The translations under genes and the position numbers were made by a program. Shown here in pieces: positions 25,524-33,854 of a stretch of DNA of 42,778 nucleotides (position 1 is its first letter; every line of letters begins with the position of its first letter). The DNA is from Bacteroidales bacterium (GTDB lineage: Bacteria; Bacteroidota; Bacteroidia; Bacteroidales; Muribaculaceae). The stretch is taken from assembly GCA_014800895.1 (NCBI GenBank), contig JAAVFG010000048.1, positions 1 through 42,778 of the forward strand, read 5' to 3'. The notes below the pieces were generated by a model. That model ran no database searches, was not told the origin of the DNA, and worked only from the letters and a program-made list of their open reading frames with translations.

Positions 25524-27158
25524 TCATTGCTTGGAAGTCGCTTCCAGGTATTCCTGATGGTAGGCCTCCATTATCTGACTTATGGCTTTTCCGATCACTT
25601 CATAGTCATCTTTTGTGAGGTTTGCAAGGGAGGCTCGGATACTCCATTCAGGTCCGGCAAAACCGCTGCCGTTGAGAAGCACCACGGACGTTTCGGATGC
25701 AAGACGGATCACAACATCAAGAGGCTGATAGGTTGCCTTCAACCATTCACAGAATTCCTTGCCGTAACGTTTCTCTCCCCATACCATAAGATCAATCTCG
25801 GAATAGTATCCGACTCGATCCTCATCCGGACGGAGCTGCATGCCTGCGGAATCCCACAAGGCAGAGAGACGCTCATGCATCATCTCCATCATCTTCTGCT
25901 TATATGTGTTCTCCTTGTCGACAAGACACATAAGAGCGAACATATCCATCTGGATCTGCTGCGGAGTAGAAAGACCGGCAGTATGGTTGAGAGCCACTGA
26001 TCGGGAATCCGCCACTATGCGGTCGATAAATGATATATGATCAGGTTTAGGGGTAAGGGAACGGTAACGGTGGAAAAGGTCATGCTTCTGGATCTCCGGT
26101 TGCTCGGCAATGAGACGGTTGAAGATGTTATCCTTAGCCAAAGCGATCACGGCAAGACGCCAACCCGTGGCACCGAAATATTTGGAGAAAGAGTATACAC
26201 AGAGAGTATTCTGCGGAAGCTCATACATCAATGAGCGGAAATCCTTTGCAAATGTGCCGTATACATCATCAGTGACGATCATAAGATTTGGATTATCATT
26301 CTTAACGATATCCACAATCCTACGCATACACTTGTCGGATAGCTTGTAGGATGGGGGATTTGAAGGATTGACCAGACAGAGAAGCTTGACTTCGGGATCT
26401 TTCAATTTCTCGAGTTCGGAATCAGGATACTGCCATAGGTGGAAGCCCTCCTCATCCATCTCGCTTGCCTGGATATTGACTACATCAAACTCATATCTGT
26501 CAAGCTCCGGAATCTCAAGGTAAGGAGTGAAGATAGGAGTCATAATGGCAATCTTGTCATGATTGTTGACAAGGTGATTTGCCTGCAAGGAGTCAAAAAT
26601 ATAGCACATGGCGGCAGTACCCCCCTCTGTGGCAAAAAGGTCGTATTCCTTGCCAAATCCCGGAGCATTATTGCCCATCTCCTTTGCCAAATATGCCTTG
26701 ACTATCTCTTCCGACATCTCAAGCATTCGCACAGGGGTAGGGTATTCATCGCCAATGATTCCTTCAGCCCATTCGTAAGCGAGGGTGTCAGGGTCAAGCC
26801 CGAGAGTATTGATACAATACTCGATGCTGTCATGAAGCAGAAGAGCTCCCGGAAGGGTGGAATTCACCATCAGGAAATGACGGAGACGTTCCATAGAGCC
26901 TTCGCTTGACGGAACGCCTGCGATGCCTGACTCATCCTTGAAATTGCGTTCACACTCTTGAAGCGCCCACTGACCCAGGAGGAAGAAAGCCTGACGGGGA
27001 GCAGTAGCTACCCAATCCGGGTTACCTCTGCCGGCATTAAGAAACTGATCGGTAGACTTTCGCGCATCTTTCTTAGCGAGTTTTATCAATTCGTTTTTGA
27101 TCTCGAAGGGACTCATCTTGGAGAGTTCCTCCTCTTTTCTTTTCGCGTTTGTATTCAT
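25524..27158 (-). CDS. aspD: Bifunctional aspartate aminotransferase / aspartate 4-decarboxylase
   Basis: 544 aa from the ATG at 27158 (MNTNAKRKEE). A TTG at 27182 would add eight residues and is less likely. It is a fold-type I PLP enzyme: GRGNPDWVATAPR near the N-terminus, NPSNPPSYKLS (about 263), DDVYGTFAKDF, and the PLP lysine in YSFSKYFGATGWRL (about 325). Length and motifs match AspD, which turns L-aspartate into L-alanine and CO2 and consumes a proton. It lies 43 nt after aspT and is co-transcribed with it. Together they form the aspartate-to-alanine cycle that makes proton-motive force and raises cytoplasmic pH. Confidence 0.92.
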   Translation of the reverse strand: MNTNAKRKEEELSKMSPFEIKNELIKLAKKDARKSTDQFLNAGRGNPDWVATAPRQAFFLLGQWALQECERNFKDESGIAGVPSSEGSMERLRHFLMVNSTLPGALLLHDSIEYCINTLGLDPDTLAYEWAEGIIGDEYPTPVRMLEMSEEIVKAYLAKEMGNNAPGFGKEYDLFATEGGTAAMCYIFDSLQANHLVNNHDKIAIMTPIFTPYLEIPELDRYEFDVVNIQASEMDEEGFHLWQYPDSELEKLKDPEVKLLCLVNPSNPPSYKLSDKCMRRIVDIVKNDNPNLMIVTDDVYGTFAKDFRSLMYELPQNTLCVYSFSKYFGATGWRLAVIALAKDNIFNRLIAEQPEIQKHDLFHRYRSLTPKPDHISFIDRIVADSRSVALNHTAGLSTPQQIQMDMFALMCLVDKENTYKQKMMEMMHERLSALWDSAGMQLRPDEDRVGYYSEIDLMVWGEKRYGKEFCEWLKATYQPLDVVIRLASETSVVLLNGSGFAGPEWSIRASLANLTKDDYEVIGKAISQIMEAYHQEYLEATSKQ

Positions 27159-27201
27159 ATATCGCTTTTTTATAAATTTCAAAATTATATTTTCTCTATC
27201 A

Positions 27202-28908
27202 TCAAGCCAATACCATTATTAATCCGCAAAGGATAAGAAGGGTATTTCCGACTGCATATGTAACGGTATATCCCATAGCGGGAATAGTGGAATGGAGAGA
27301 ATCCTGAATCGCGCCCAGAGCGGCGGTTGTAGTGCGTGCGCCTGCCACACATCCTAAGTTGATGGCGGGATGGAATTTGAAAATCTTATTTCCGATCCAT
27401 ATAGCGAGGAGAAGAGGAATTGTGGTGGATATTACGCCTGCTACAAGCATATGCCAGCCCATCTGTTGCAGACCGGAAATGAATGTCGGACCGGCAGCCA
27501 GACCGATAACGGCGATAAACATGTTAAGACCGACATTATTGAATACCCAGATTGCCTGCTCAGGGATAAATCCGAATGTCGGGTGCTTGGAACGAAGCCA
27601 GCCACATATAAGACCTGAGATCAGCGCCCCTCCGCTTGTAGAGAGTGAAATTGGTATGCCGCCAATTCTCAGGGCGAGCGAACCGATAAGCGCGCCGATG
27701 GCAATACCCAGTCCGATCAGAATCATATCGGAGGAGGTGGTGGGGCGATCTGCATAGCCAATCACAGCCGCTGCTTTATTCACTTGAGCCGCCGGACCGG
27801 TAAGAGTGAGAATATCTCCTCGCTCAAGACGGGTGGAGACAGTAAGAGGAATTTCCACTCCTCCTCGCTTTATATTGACTATCACCACACCATGATTATT
27901 GGGCGAGGTTCGGAAATCTCCAACAGTAGTGCCAATCACTTTTTTTGAAGCCACCATCACTGGAATTTGCTCCACAGAGAACGACAGGAGAGAGGAATCG
28001 ACAACCTCTTCGCCGATTAGCGACGCATCTTCTACCACAAATTCACTGCGGCCAGCAATAACGATATCGTCACCATGGTGAATAGTTGCGTCAGCTTTTG
28101 GAAAAGAGACAATGTCATTTTCATGTCTTATTCTATCAATGAAAAGTCGCAGTCCTTTACTTTCAAAGAAGCTTTCAGTCTCCTCAATAGTTCTCGGAGT
28201 AGAGAAAAATTCGCCGGTGGCTTTGTATGCGCGATGAGTCACAGGTGACCAGGCTTTGGTCATGGCAGGATCTGCCGAAGAGGCATCCTGATTCATGGTG
28301 CGTTCCAGATCCTCAGTCTGCTGACGTACTTTCTTCATTCCTCCTAAAAGCATGGGACCTAAGTTACCCAATATCCAAGCTGATCCTATTGTTCCGAAAA
28401 TATATGTCACTGCATAAGCTACCGGAACAATGTTAATCCAATCAGTCTTATCAGCAGAGGAAACATTTAAAGTGCCTATTGTTTCATCAGCAACGCCTAT
28501 GACGGCAGAAATAGTCTGCGCTCCTCCAAATAATCCCGCTGATTCTCCGGGATTAAAATGGAAAAGTTTGGCAGTGATTAAAGTCACTCCCAAAGAGAGA
28601 CCACAAATCAAGACTGCGAAAATAACCTGCTTCAATCCCGAGCCACGGAGGGAAGCGAAAAACTGAGGGCCGACACTATAGCCGATGGAAAAAAGGAAAA
28701 GAAGGAAAGATACTTCTTTAAGCGGACCGGCAACAGGAATATTAAGCTGTCCGATCAGCACGCCGATCAGCAGGACAGATGTGACTGTGCCTAATGAAAA
28801 ATTCTTATATTTCAGTTTGCCGACCAGAAAACCCAAGCCTAATGTGATGAAAATTGCGATAGCGGGATTCTCCCTTAGCGTATCAACAAACCAATGTACG
28901 ATTTCCAT
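27202..28908 (-). CDS. aspT: Aspartate:alanine antiporter, AspT family
   Basis: 568 aa. Hydrophobic segments (about 1-190) with GLGFLVGKLKYKNFSLG and FLFSIGYSVGPQFF are followed by a soluble region (about 210-385) holding TrkA-C/RCK_C-like domains (FPKADATIHHGDDIVIAGR and TRLERGDILTLTGP). A second membrane half follows, with a typical GCVAGARTTTAALGAI near residue 525. This layout is that of the AAE/AspT transporters. The enzyme partner next to it is AspD, which makes the exchange of aspartate for alanine the likely job. It is the first gene of the leftward unit; the 200-nt AT-rich upstream region should hold its promoter. Confidence 0.9.
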   Translation of the reverse strand: MEIVHWFVDTLRENPAIAIFITLGLGFLVGKLKYKNFSLGTVTSVLLIGVLIGQLNIPVAGPLKEVSFLLFLFSIGYSVGPQFFASLRGSGLKQVIFAVLICGLSLGVTLITAKLFHFNPGESAGLFGGAQTISAVIGVADETIGTLNVSSADKTDWINIVPVAYAVTYIFGTIGSAWILGNLGPMLLGGMKKVRQQTEDLERTMNQDASSADPAMTKAWSPVTHRAYKATGEFFSTPRTIEETESFFESKGLRLFIDRIRHENDIVSFPKADATIHHGDDIVIAGRSEFVVEDASLIGEEVVDSSLLSFSVEQIPVMVASKKVIGTTVGDFRTSPNNHGVVIVNIKRGGVEIPLTVSTRLERGDILTLTGPAAQVNKAAAVIGYADRPTTSSDMILIGLGIAIGALIGSLALRIGGIPISLSTSGGALISGLICGWLRSKHPTFGFIPEQAIWVFNNVGLNMFIAVIGLAAGPTFISGLQQMGWHMLVAGVISTTIPLLLAIWIGNKIFKFHPAINLGCVAGARTTTAALGAIQDSLHSTIPAMGYTVTYAVGNTLLILCGLIMVLA

Positions 28909-29052
28909 AATAATAAGTTAAGATGTAGTTTATAAAATCCGGGAGAGGAAACAGTGTGCTCCTCATATGTAAGCAGAAAATACATTCAAGCTTACTATAC
29001 AAAATAAACATCAGGATATAGAAGTAAGTTCGATAAAAAACATGAGAAAAAA

Positions 29053-29084
29053 TTTGGAGAAAATAAAATAAATTATTAATTTTG
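29053..29084 (+). promoter_or_regulatory. Consensus promoter of ssrA
   Basis: TTTG (29053-29056), a 20-nt spacer, then TAATTTTG (29077-29084): both elements match the Bacteroidetes consensus. Transcription would start near 29091, giving a leader of about 40 nt that RNase P would remove. Confidence 0.75.
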
Positions 29085-29130
29085 GGTGCTTATTCAGAAT
29101 GAAATGTCAAGAATAAGAGACACGATGCAC

Positions 29131-29533
29131 GGGGCTGACTGGCTTTGACAGCGTGTAGAAGCGATAAGTAAGCATGCAGAGCTTTGGTGTTCAAGCTCTA
29201 TAATCGCAAGAGCATCGACCTATAATTGGCGAAAATAACAATTACGCTCTCGCTGCGTAACCTGAAGAACAGTAGGGTTCCTTTATTCGCCTCAAAGTGA
29301 GGTGAACGAGACATCTCCCCATTGCCCCGTTCCGAGACGTTTGGACAAGGAGGTGCAGAGAAATTCGGAAATAGGAAGTATTGAGCTCCGTAATACTTCC
29401 GAGATTAAGGAGCTAAGGATATCATTGGTAGTCGTGAGCCTGTGATATTTCGAAAATCAAGTCAATGACTAAGCATGTAGAAAGCTCATTGATTCCGCGT
29501 TTGGACGAGGGTTCAATCCCCTCCAGCTCCACC
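29131..29533 (+). ncRNA. ssrA: tmRNA (transfer-messenger RNA)
   Basis: The 5' end GGGGCTGACTGGCTTTGACAG pairs with the 3' end CAGCTCC (29524-29530; one G-U) to form the acceptor stem. The T-arm GAGGGTTCAATCCCCTC stands near 29507-29523. Then comes A and CC; the genome reads CCG, so the CCA end is completed after transcription. The tag frame (29228-29260) reads GENNNYALAA then TAA, a Bacteroidetes-type degradation tag ending ALAA. The RNA rescues stalled ribosomes with SmpB. The 3' end borders the prophage and is its probable attachment site. Confidence 0.95.
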
Positions 29534-29540
29534 GGAATAG
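29490..29540 (+). other. Probable prophage attachment site (ssrA 3' end)
   Basis: The integrase gene begins a few hundred bases beyond the tmRNA T-arm/acceptor region, and everything after it is phage-like. tmRNA genes are classical integration targets because the phage restores the 3' end. The second copy of the core should lie right of the window, so the exact core cannot be set here. Confidence 0.6.
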
Positions 29541-29576
29541 CCTTTAAGGTTATTACAAGTAATCACAAATAAGGAT

Positions 29577-29607
29577 AATGGCTAACATTTTCAGAATGTT
29601 AGCCATT
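29577..29607 (+). terminator. Rho-independent terminator after ssrA
   Basis: AATGGCTAACATT (29577-29589) pairs perfectly with AATGTTAGCCATT (29595-29607) around a 5-nt loop, followed by TTTATTGT. If the att core lies in the tmRNA 3' end, this terminator was brought by the phage. Confidence 0.8.
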
Positions 29608-29664
29608 TTTATTGTCTCTATCAAAATACATTTAATAACTCCAAATCATAGGGAATCACAGCGT

Positions 29665-29710
29665 TTTTAGTTCCGGTTTTAGTTCCGTTTTAGTTCCGCT
29701 TAGATTCCGG
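29665..29710 (+). repeat. Four direct repeats of TTTTAGTTCCG (candidate integrase arm sites)
   Basis: Units at 29665-29676, 29677-29687, 29688-29698 and a weaker one at 29699-29710 (CTTAGATTCCGG), spaced 11-12 bp. They lie between the attachment site and the integrase gene, as arm-type binding sites of tyrosine integrases do. Confidence 0.65.
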
Positions 29711-29803
29711 GACTTGAACCCTCCCCGCGAAGTAGAGATTTTTAATCATTGGAGCTTGGAGAACTTTTATCTATTTTGATGAACTACCGGTCTTGGTTTT
29801 GTT

Positions 29804-31114
29804 TCATTTCATCTTGTTAAACATGCTCATGTTTTCTTTTCTGACTTCATCAGCTATCTCCAGATATGGGCGCATGGCTTTATAGTCGCTGTGTCCGGTC
29901 CATTTCATCACTACGTTTGGGGGAATACCCATTGCGATGGCGTTGCTAATGAATGTCCGCCTACCGCAATGTGTGGTGATGAGCTCATATTTGGGGACGG
30001 TTACATCTTTCCTTTCTGATCCATACATTTCTGTAATGGAGATAGGAGTGTCGATGCCACACATCCTGCATATCTCTTTCAAGCGGAGATTCATCTTCTG
30101 CGCACTCTTGGTCTGGAACACGGAATCTCCATTCTCTTTTGTGTGTTCGTATTTTTTGAGAATTGCTCTGGAGAAGTCATTGAGTTCTATAATGAGCGCG
30201 TCTGTGGTCTTCTGAGTCACGATCTGAATGTGATCGTCACTGATATTTGACCACTTCAGATTTTGCATATCAGAGTATCGGAGAGAAGTAAAGCAGCAGA
30301 AACAGAACATGTCGCGTGTCTTTTCTTTCTCCGGATGTCCGGAAAGATCCATGTTATAAACACGCATAAGCTCTTCCCATGTGAGGAAGATAATGCTTTT
30401 CTGATGTTTTTTGTATCTCTGTTTGAATGATTCAATTTTTGAAATATCGAAGTATCCTTTTTCGTGCGCCCATGAGAGAAACCATTTAATGTTTGTCATG
30501 TTTTTGTTGATGGTCTCATTCTGATATTTCCCTTTATAGTGGATGATGGATTTATTCTTCTCAATTTCATTTTTGCTTTCTCCTGATACGGAATTTGATG
30601 TCTGGAAAGCCATGAGTGATTTGAGCAGATCTGTGTTTATTTCGGAGAATTTCAGATTGGGATTAAAAAGATGAAGAAGCTTTTTGATGGTCTTCATCTT
30701 CTTATGGGTTGCGTCAGCCCATTGAAATATGTACTGTCCCTCTTTAAGGAATTGGTCATAGGCTTTAAAGAGGTCAATCTCCCCTTGAAATTCTTCTCCA
30801 TTCAAACAAGCTTTAAATTCATCTTTAGTAGGTATTTTGTCCTTCAATTCAAAGGAGTGGAATATCTCCTCGATGCGAGTTTCCAGATTGGTGATGACTT
30901 TATTTATTGTAGCAGCCGGTATTCTGTCTTTACCATGGGTAGTATTGCGGACGCATCGTGTTCCGTCCCATTTGGATTTTCCTGTGGCAGGATCTATTCT
31001 GTCAACATTATATCCGATTGATACGGTATGCTGGTTACCGTTGACCCATGTAATTCTCAATCGTAATAGTGATCCTCTGAAGATGTAGAGAAGTTTGTAT
31101 TTGATAGGTGTCAT
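29804..31114 (-). CDS. Tyrosine recombinase / phage integrase
   Basis: 436 aa. An N-terminal arm-binding region (about 1-60) and a core-binding SAM-like domain (about 120-235) lead to the catalytic domain. There the first Arg is in TSLRYSDMQNLKW (about 280), the HxxR is in THCGRRTF (about 375), GHSDYKAM carries the second His, and the nucleophile Tyr is in RPYLEIADEV (about 417). This is a Bacteroidetes-type integrase. It should insert and excise the prophage at ssrA. It is the last gene of the leftward lysogeny operon; the preceding gene stops 2 nt upstream. Confidence 0.9.
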   Translation of the reverse strand: MTPIKYKLLYIFRGSLLRLRITWVNGNQHTVSIGYNVDRIDPATGKSKWDGTRCVRNTTHGKDRIPAATINKVITNLETRIEEIFHSFELKDKIPTKDEFKACLNGEEFQGEIDLFKAYDQFLKEGQYIFQWADATHKKMKTIKKLLHLFNPNLKFSEINTDLLKSLMAFQTSNSVSGESKNEIEKNKSIIHYKGKYQNETINKNMTNIKWFLSWAHEKGYFDISKIESFKQRYKKHQKSIIFLTWEELMRVYNMDLSGHPEKEKTRDMFCFCCFTSLRYSDMQNLKWSNISDDHIQIVTQKTTDALIIELNDFSRAILKKYEHTKENGDSVFQTKSAQKMNLRLKEICRMCGIDTPISITEMYGSERKDVTVPKYELITTHCGRRTFISNAIAMGIPPNVVMKWTGHSDYKAMRPYLEIADEVRKENMSMFNKMK

Positions 31115-31116
31115 GG

Positions 31117-31416
31117 TTATGATTTATTTGGTGAGGCTCTCTTGAATTTTTTGAGAGGAGTTATTTCTTTAGTAAACATTCCTCCCTGACCGGTAAGGAG
31201 CCAGAGAGGGGAGACGTCATAATCTCGCACAAGGTATGTGAGCCATTCTTGTTTTATCCTGAGCCCTTCTTTACGGCAGGTATGGAAGTTCCAGTAATTT
31301 TCGCCATATTCACGTGTGAAGGTCTGCATCCCACGTATTCTTTTCTGAGCCTTGATCATATCAAGGGCTTCAAAGAATCTACGGGTTATTTCAAGACATT
31401 CTCTGGGTTCATTCAT
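31117..31416 (-). CDS. Small phage protein with repressor-like HTH tail
   Basis: 99 aa. The N-terminal half has an aromatic and basic segment (TFTREYGENYWNFHTCRKEG). Residues about 55-85 (EWLTYLVRDYDVSPLWLLTGQGGMF) match the last helices of phage-repressor-type HTH domains, where WLLTGxGxMF is a common ending; the repressor in this phage has DWLRTGEGEML. It may bind DNA, perhaps as an excision or integration partner since it directly precedes the integrase gene. The family is not named with certainty. Confidence 0.6.
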   Translation of the reverse strand: MNEPRECLEITRRFFEALDMIKAQKRIRGMQTFTREYGENYWNFHTCRKEGLRIKQEWLTYLVRDYDVSPLWLLTGQGGMFTKEITPLKKFKRASPNKS

Positions 31417-31483
31417 GCTAATCTATATTCTATATCAACTTAGGAATTAAAGACGGTCAGGAGGGAATTTATCAGTTTTTATT

Positions 31484-32536
31484 TTAGTTGGAACGATATT
31501 TTATCAACCTGTCTTTTGAATCGGCACATTGGGCTAATATCTTATCACGAGCTTTCCCAAAATTCTGAATATTGTCGATATAGATTTCGGTACAGTTTGC
31601 TACGGAGGCATTGTTACAGATTTTAACGCATATCTTATCATCGAATTTTGGTCTTACTTTAAATCTGCATACAGGCCACCATCTGTTTGCATAGTCAACA
31701 CTGATATAACCGTTGGATAATTTCCGGAACACTATCTTATATTTGTTTGTCTCAAATTCAGAGAGCCAATCTTTAATAATCTTAATTAGTATTTCCTGGT
31801 CCTCAGTAAATATAGGAAGTTTCTCTGGCGATTCATCTTCTTTATTAATAACTTCATCATCCTTTATAAATTCTGCTTTTAGAAGCTGTCGGAAGCAGTC
31901 TCTGACTATATTTGAATATCTGGCAAAAGAAACATCTGTAAGTACACTGTCAAGTGTGCCGGAGTAGAGGATGCTGATCATTTCTCTTGACGGGAGGTTG
32001 ATCTCCTCCTTAATTCTGGTCATGATAGCTGTGCGGACAATTACATCATTGGCATTGGACAATACACGATCGGGATTAAAGTGTGATTTTGAAAAGTCTG
32101 ACAGGAACGTAATATCTTCATCCGAGAGATCCAATATATTTATCGAATAATATGGCTTCTCATCCATAATATGAGCTTTGTCGTGATCAGTAAAGAAGAG
32201 ATAGTCTATGCCGTTTGTAAGGACTGCTATTCTGGCATCAGAGGCGACAAAATACTTCTTCATCTGATTGACGTGTGAATAAATATTTTGGTGACACTCC
32301 TTACATTCGATAAGAATCATGTGCTCATCGTTAAGCGAAATTGCATAATCTACCTTGTCTCCCTTCCCAGAGATGTCGCATGGTACTTCCGGGATTACCT
32401 CCTCCGGATTAAAAATGTCATAACCGAGAATCTGAAGGAGCGGGAGCACCATTGACTGCTTGGTCGCCTCTTCCGATTTGACTTTAGGTTTAAGAGTTCG
32501 GATCTTCTCAGCTAATGACAATATATTCTCTTTCAT
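31484..32536 (-). CDS. HsdR N-terminal-like nuclease (type I restriction R-subunit fold)
   Basis: 350 aa. The N-terminal domain has the PD-(D/E)XK pattern of HSDR_N proteins: SEEATKQSMVLPLLQILGYD (about 20-39), VDYAI (about 62, catalytic Asp), then MILIECKE (about 73-80, ExK). DARIAVLTNGIDYLFFTD (about 100-117) is also typical. No helicase motor follows; the rest is an unknown domain with a mixed C-terminus rich in Lys and Asn. Similar stand-alone proteins occur in prophages. It lies between repressor and integrase, where prophages often carry genes expressed in the lysogen, so a role in defence against other phages is a reasonable guess, not shown. Confidence 0.75.
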   Translation of the reverse strand: MKENILSLAEKIRTLKPKVKSEEATKQSMVLPLLQILGYDIFNPEEVIPEVPCDISGKGDKVDYAISLNDEHMILIECKECHQNIYSHVNQMKKYFVASDARIAVLTNGIDYLFFTDHDKAHIMDEKPYYSINILDLSDEDITFLSDFSKSHFNPDRVLSNANDVIVRTAIMTRIKEEINLPSREMISILYSGTLDSVLTDVSFARYSNIVRDCFRQLLKAEFIKDDEVINKEDESPEKLPIFTEDQEILIKIIKDWLSEFETNKYKIVFRKLSNGYISVDYANRWWPVCRFKVRPKFDDKICVKICNNASVANCTEIYIDNIQNFGKARDKILAQCADSKDRLIKYRSN

Positions 32537-32557
32537 AAACTGATTTGATTTATCAAA

Positions 32558-32800
32558 CTATTCATCGAATGACTCCTCTATTGGCTCAGCTGCATAAATA
32601 CGTTCGATGACTCTGCTTAGCACATGGCTCGTAGCCGCGAAGAAAAGAGATGTCAGAATTGCCGAAACCCAAACTACCCATGAAGTCGCGGGATGGGAAT
32701 ATGAATCCTTCTCCATCATCCAAAGTATAAGTGAAACTATCGCAGATGCGATGAATACGTAAGAAAGAACTCTGAGCGTCCAATATGCAAATTTGTCCAT
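32558..32800 (-). CDS. Small membrane protein with two transmembrane helices
   Basis: 80 aa. Hydrophobic stretches at about residues 9-28 (LRVLSYVFIASAIVSLILWM) and 40-60 (SWVVWVSAILTSLFFAATSH) suggest a hairpin in the inner membrane, with an acidic C-terminus (AAEPIEESFDE). It starts 2 nt after the repressor stop codon and precedes the HsdR_N gene by 21 nt. The family is unknown. A superinfection-exclusion or helper role with the nuclease is only suggested by position. Confidence 0.65.
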   Translation of the reverse strand: MDKFAYWTLRVLSYVFIASAIVSLILWMMEKDSYSHPATSWVVWVSAILTSLFFAATSHVLSRVIERIYAAEPIEESFDE

Positions 32801-32802
32801 AA

Positions 32803-33441
32803 TTATATAGTTGAGTTAATAAATGTTCCTCCAAGTATTCGGTAAAGACCGAGAATACAGGAAGTTTCAACCTTGAATGGAGGGTATTTCGGATTTATGC
32901 TTCTCGCCTCAATATAATCGTCGGTTTCCGGAATCGGGAAAATATTCTTAACTACCACTCCGTCATATGTATCAACCACCATCGTATGTCCCCAAGGAAT
33001 AAATGATCCTCTCATCTTCTTTATAAATAGATAAGATCCATTTCTATATTCCGGCTCCATGCTATCTCCTGAAACCTGAATAGCCCAATCAGCCCCCTTG
33101 ACCGGAGATTTAATTTTTCTGCAGTTAGCGAGTTCTACTCCTTCAGTGTAACCTTGCAGCGAACCAGCCATAGCTTCGACAGGAAGAAGTGGAACATATT
33201 CAGTATCTTCATTATGTACCACCGGGCTTTCTAATAGCATTTCACCTTCCCCGGTTCTAAGCCAGTCAATATTCAAATCGGGAAACGCAGATTCTATCCT
33301 ATTGAAAGTTTGTCTTCGCGTCTTATCTCCTAATTTTTTGAGCATGCCATTAGCCAATCCGCTATCTCTTTCAAAATCAGCGGCGGTCATTCCCTTGTAT
33401 TTAGCATATTCTAATGCTCTACTAGCTATTGTCATATACAA
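32803..33441 (-). CDS. S24-family phage repressor (CI/LexA-like)
   Basis: 212 aa. An N-terminal HTH (about 1-65, ending DWLRTGEGEML) leads to an S24 peptidase domain. The nucleophile Ser is in VSGDSMEPEY (about 126), and the Lys is in YDGVVVKNIF (about 165). An Ala-Gly at about 92-93 (VEAMAGS) is a candidate self-cleavage site, so SOS-type induction through RecA is likely. A second Met (residue 3) is an alternative start. It heads the leftward lysogeny operon and faces the Cro-like gene across a 95-bp control region. Confidence 0.88.
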   Translation of the reverse strand: MYMTIASRALEYAKYKGMTAADFERDSGLANGMLKKLGDKTRRQTFNRIESAFPDLNIDWLRTGEGEMLLESPVVHNEDTEYVPLLPVEAMAGSLQGYTEGVELANCRKIKSPVKGADWAIQVSGDSMEPEYRNGSYLFIKKMRGSFIPWGHTMVVDTYDGVVVKNIFPIPETDDYIEARSINPKYPPFKVETSCILGLYRILGGTFINSTI

Positions 33442-33536
33442 TACGTTAATAAAAGTTAATAAATAGAATTACATTAGATTATTCTAATAATATTTACTAA
33501 CTTTACATCACAAAATTAAACTCCAATGCAAAAGTA
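33442..33536. promoter_or_regulatory. Divergent promoter/operator region (lysogeny switch)
   Basis: It contains the direct repeats GTTAATAAA (33445-33453 and 33455-33463) on the repressor side and a perfect dyad ATTAGA-TTAT-TCTAAT (33473-33488) in the middle. A -7-like TAACTTTA (33498-33505) serves the rightward genes. The dyad and repeats are probable operator sites for the S24 repressor and the Cro-like protein. Confidence 0.6.
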
Positions 33537-33827
33537 ATGAAAAGTATTGAAAAAGCAAATACAAAATCGGGGGAGCGAAAGAAAATGACGCTCAGGGATT
33601 ACTTCAATTCCCTCCCCGATGCTGCACAGATTGCTCCGCGGAAAAATCTGATTGTCAGGATAAGCGAGCGATGCGGAGTGCCATACTCTACAGCAAGAAG
33701 CTGGCTGGCATACGAGGTCAGACCGCGAAACGAGGAACATCTTCGCGTGATTTCAGAGGAGACCGGGATAGCGATCGAAGATTTCTACAATGAGCAACAC
33801 TTTTTTCCTTCTGAATCTCAGAGATAA
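33537..33827 (+). CDS. Small Cro-like DNA-binding protein
   Basis: 96 aa. Residues about 18-80 (TLRDYFNSLPDAAQIAP, then VRISERCGVPYSTARSWLAYE, then LRVISEETGIAIEDFY) have the shape of a lambda-repressor-like HTH, with the recognition helix around PYSTARSWL. An internal ATG (residue 17, MTLRDYF) may be the true start. It is the first rightward gene opposite the S24 repressor, the usual place of cro. A role in shutting off the repressor promoter is inferred. Confidence 0.65.
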   Translation: MKSIEKANTKSGERKKMTLRDYFNSLPDAAQIAPRKNLIVRISERCGVPYSTARSWLAYEVRPRNEEHLRVISEETGIAIEDFYNEQHFFPSESQR

Positions 33828-33854
33828 CACTAAAAGGTAAACACTAAAAGTAAT
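33826..33854 (+). promoter_or_regulatory. Duplicated leader motif AACACTAAAAG
   Basis: Copies at 33826-33836 and 33840-33850 end 4 nt before the ATG at 33855. The same motif lies before the genes at 38126 and 40567. It may be a translation enhancer or transcript-end signal of this phage. Confidence 0.5.

Noticed and set aside
29714..29723. T-arm-like word (reverse of GAGGGTTCAA) on the minus strand, considered as a tRNA or second att copy
   Set aside because: Only 10 bases match the tmRNA T-arm, in inverted orientation, and the surrounding bases form no T-stem or acceptor stem.
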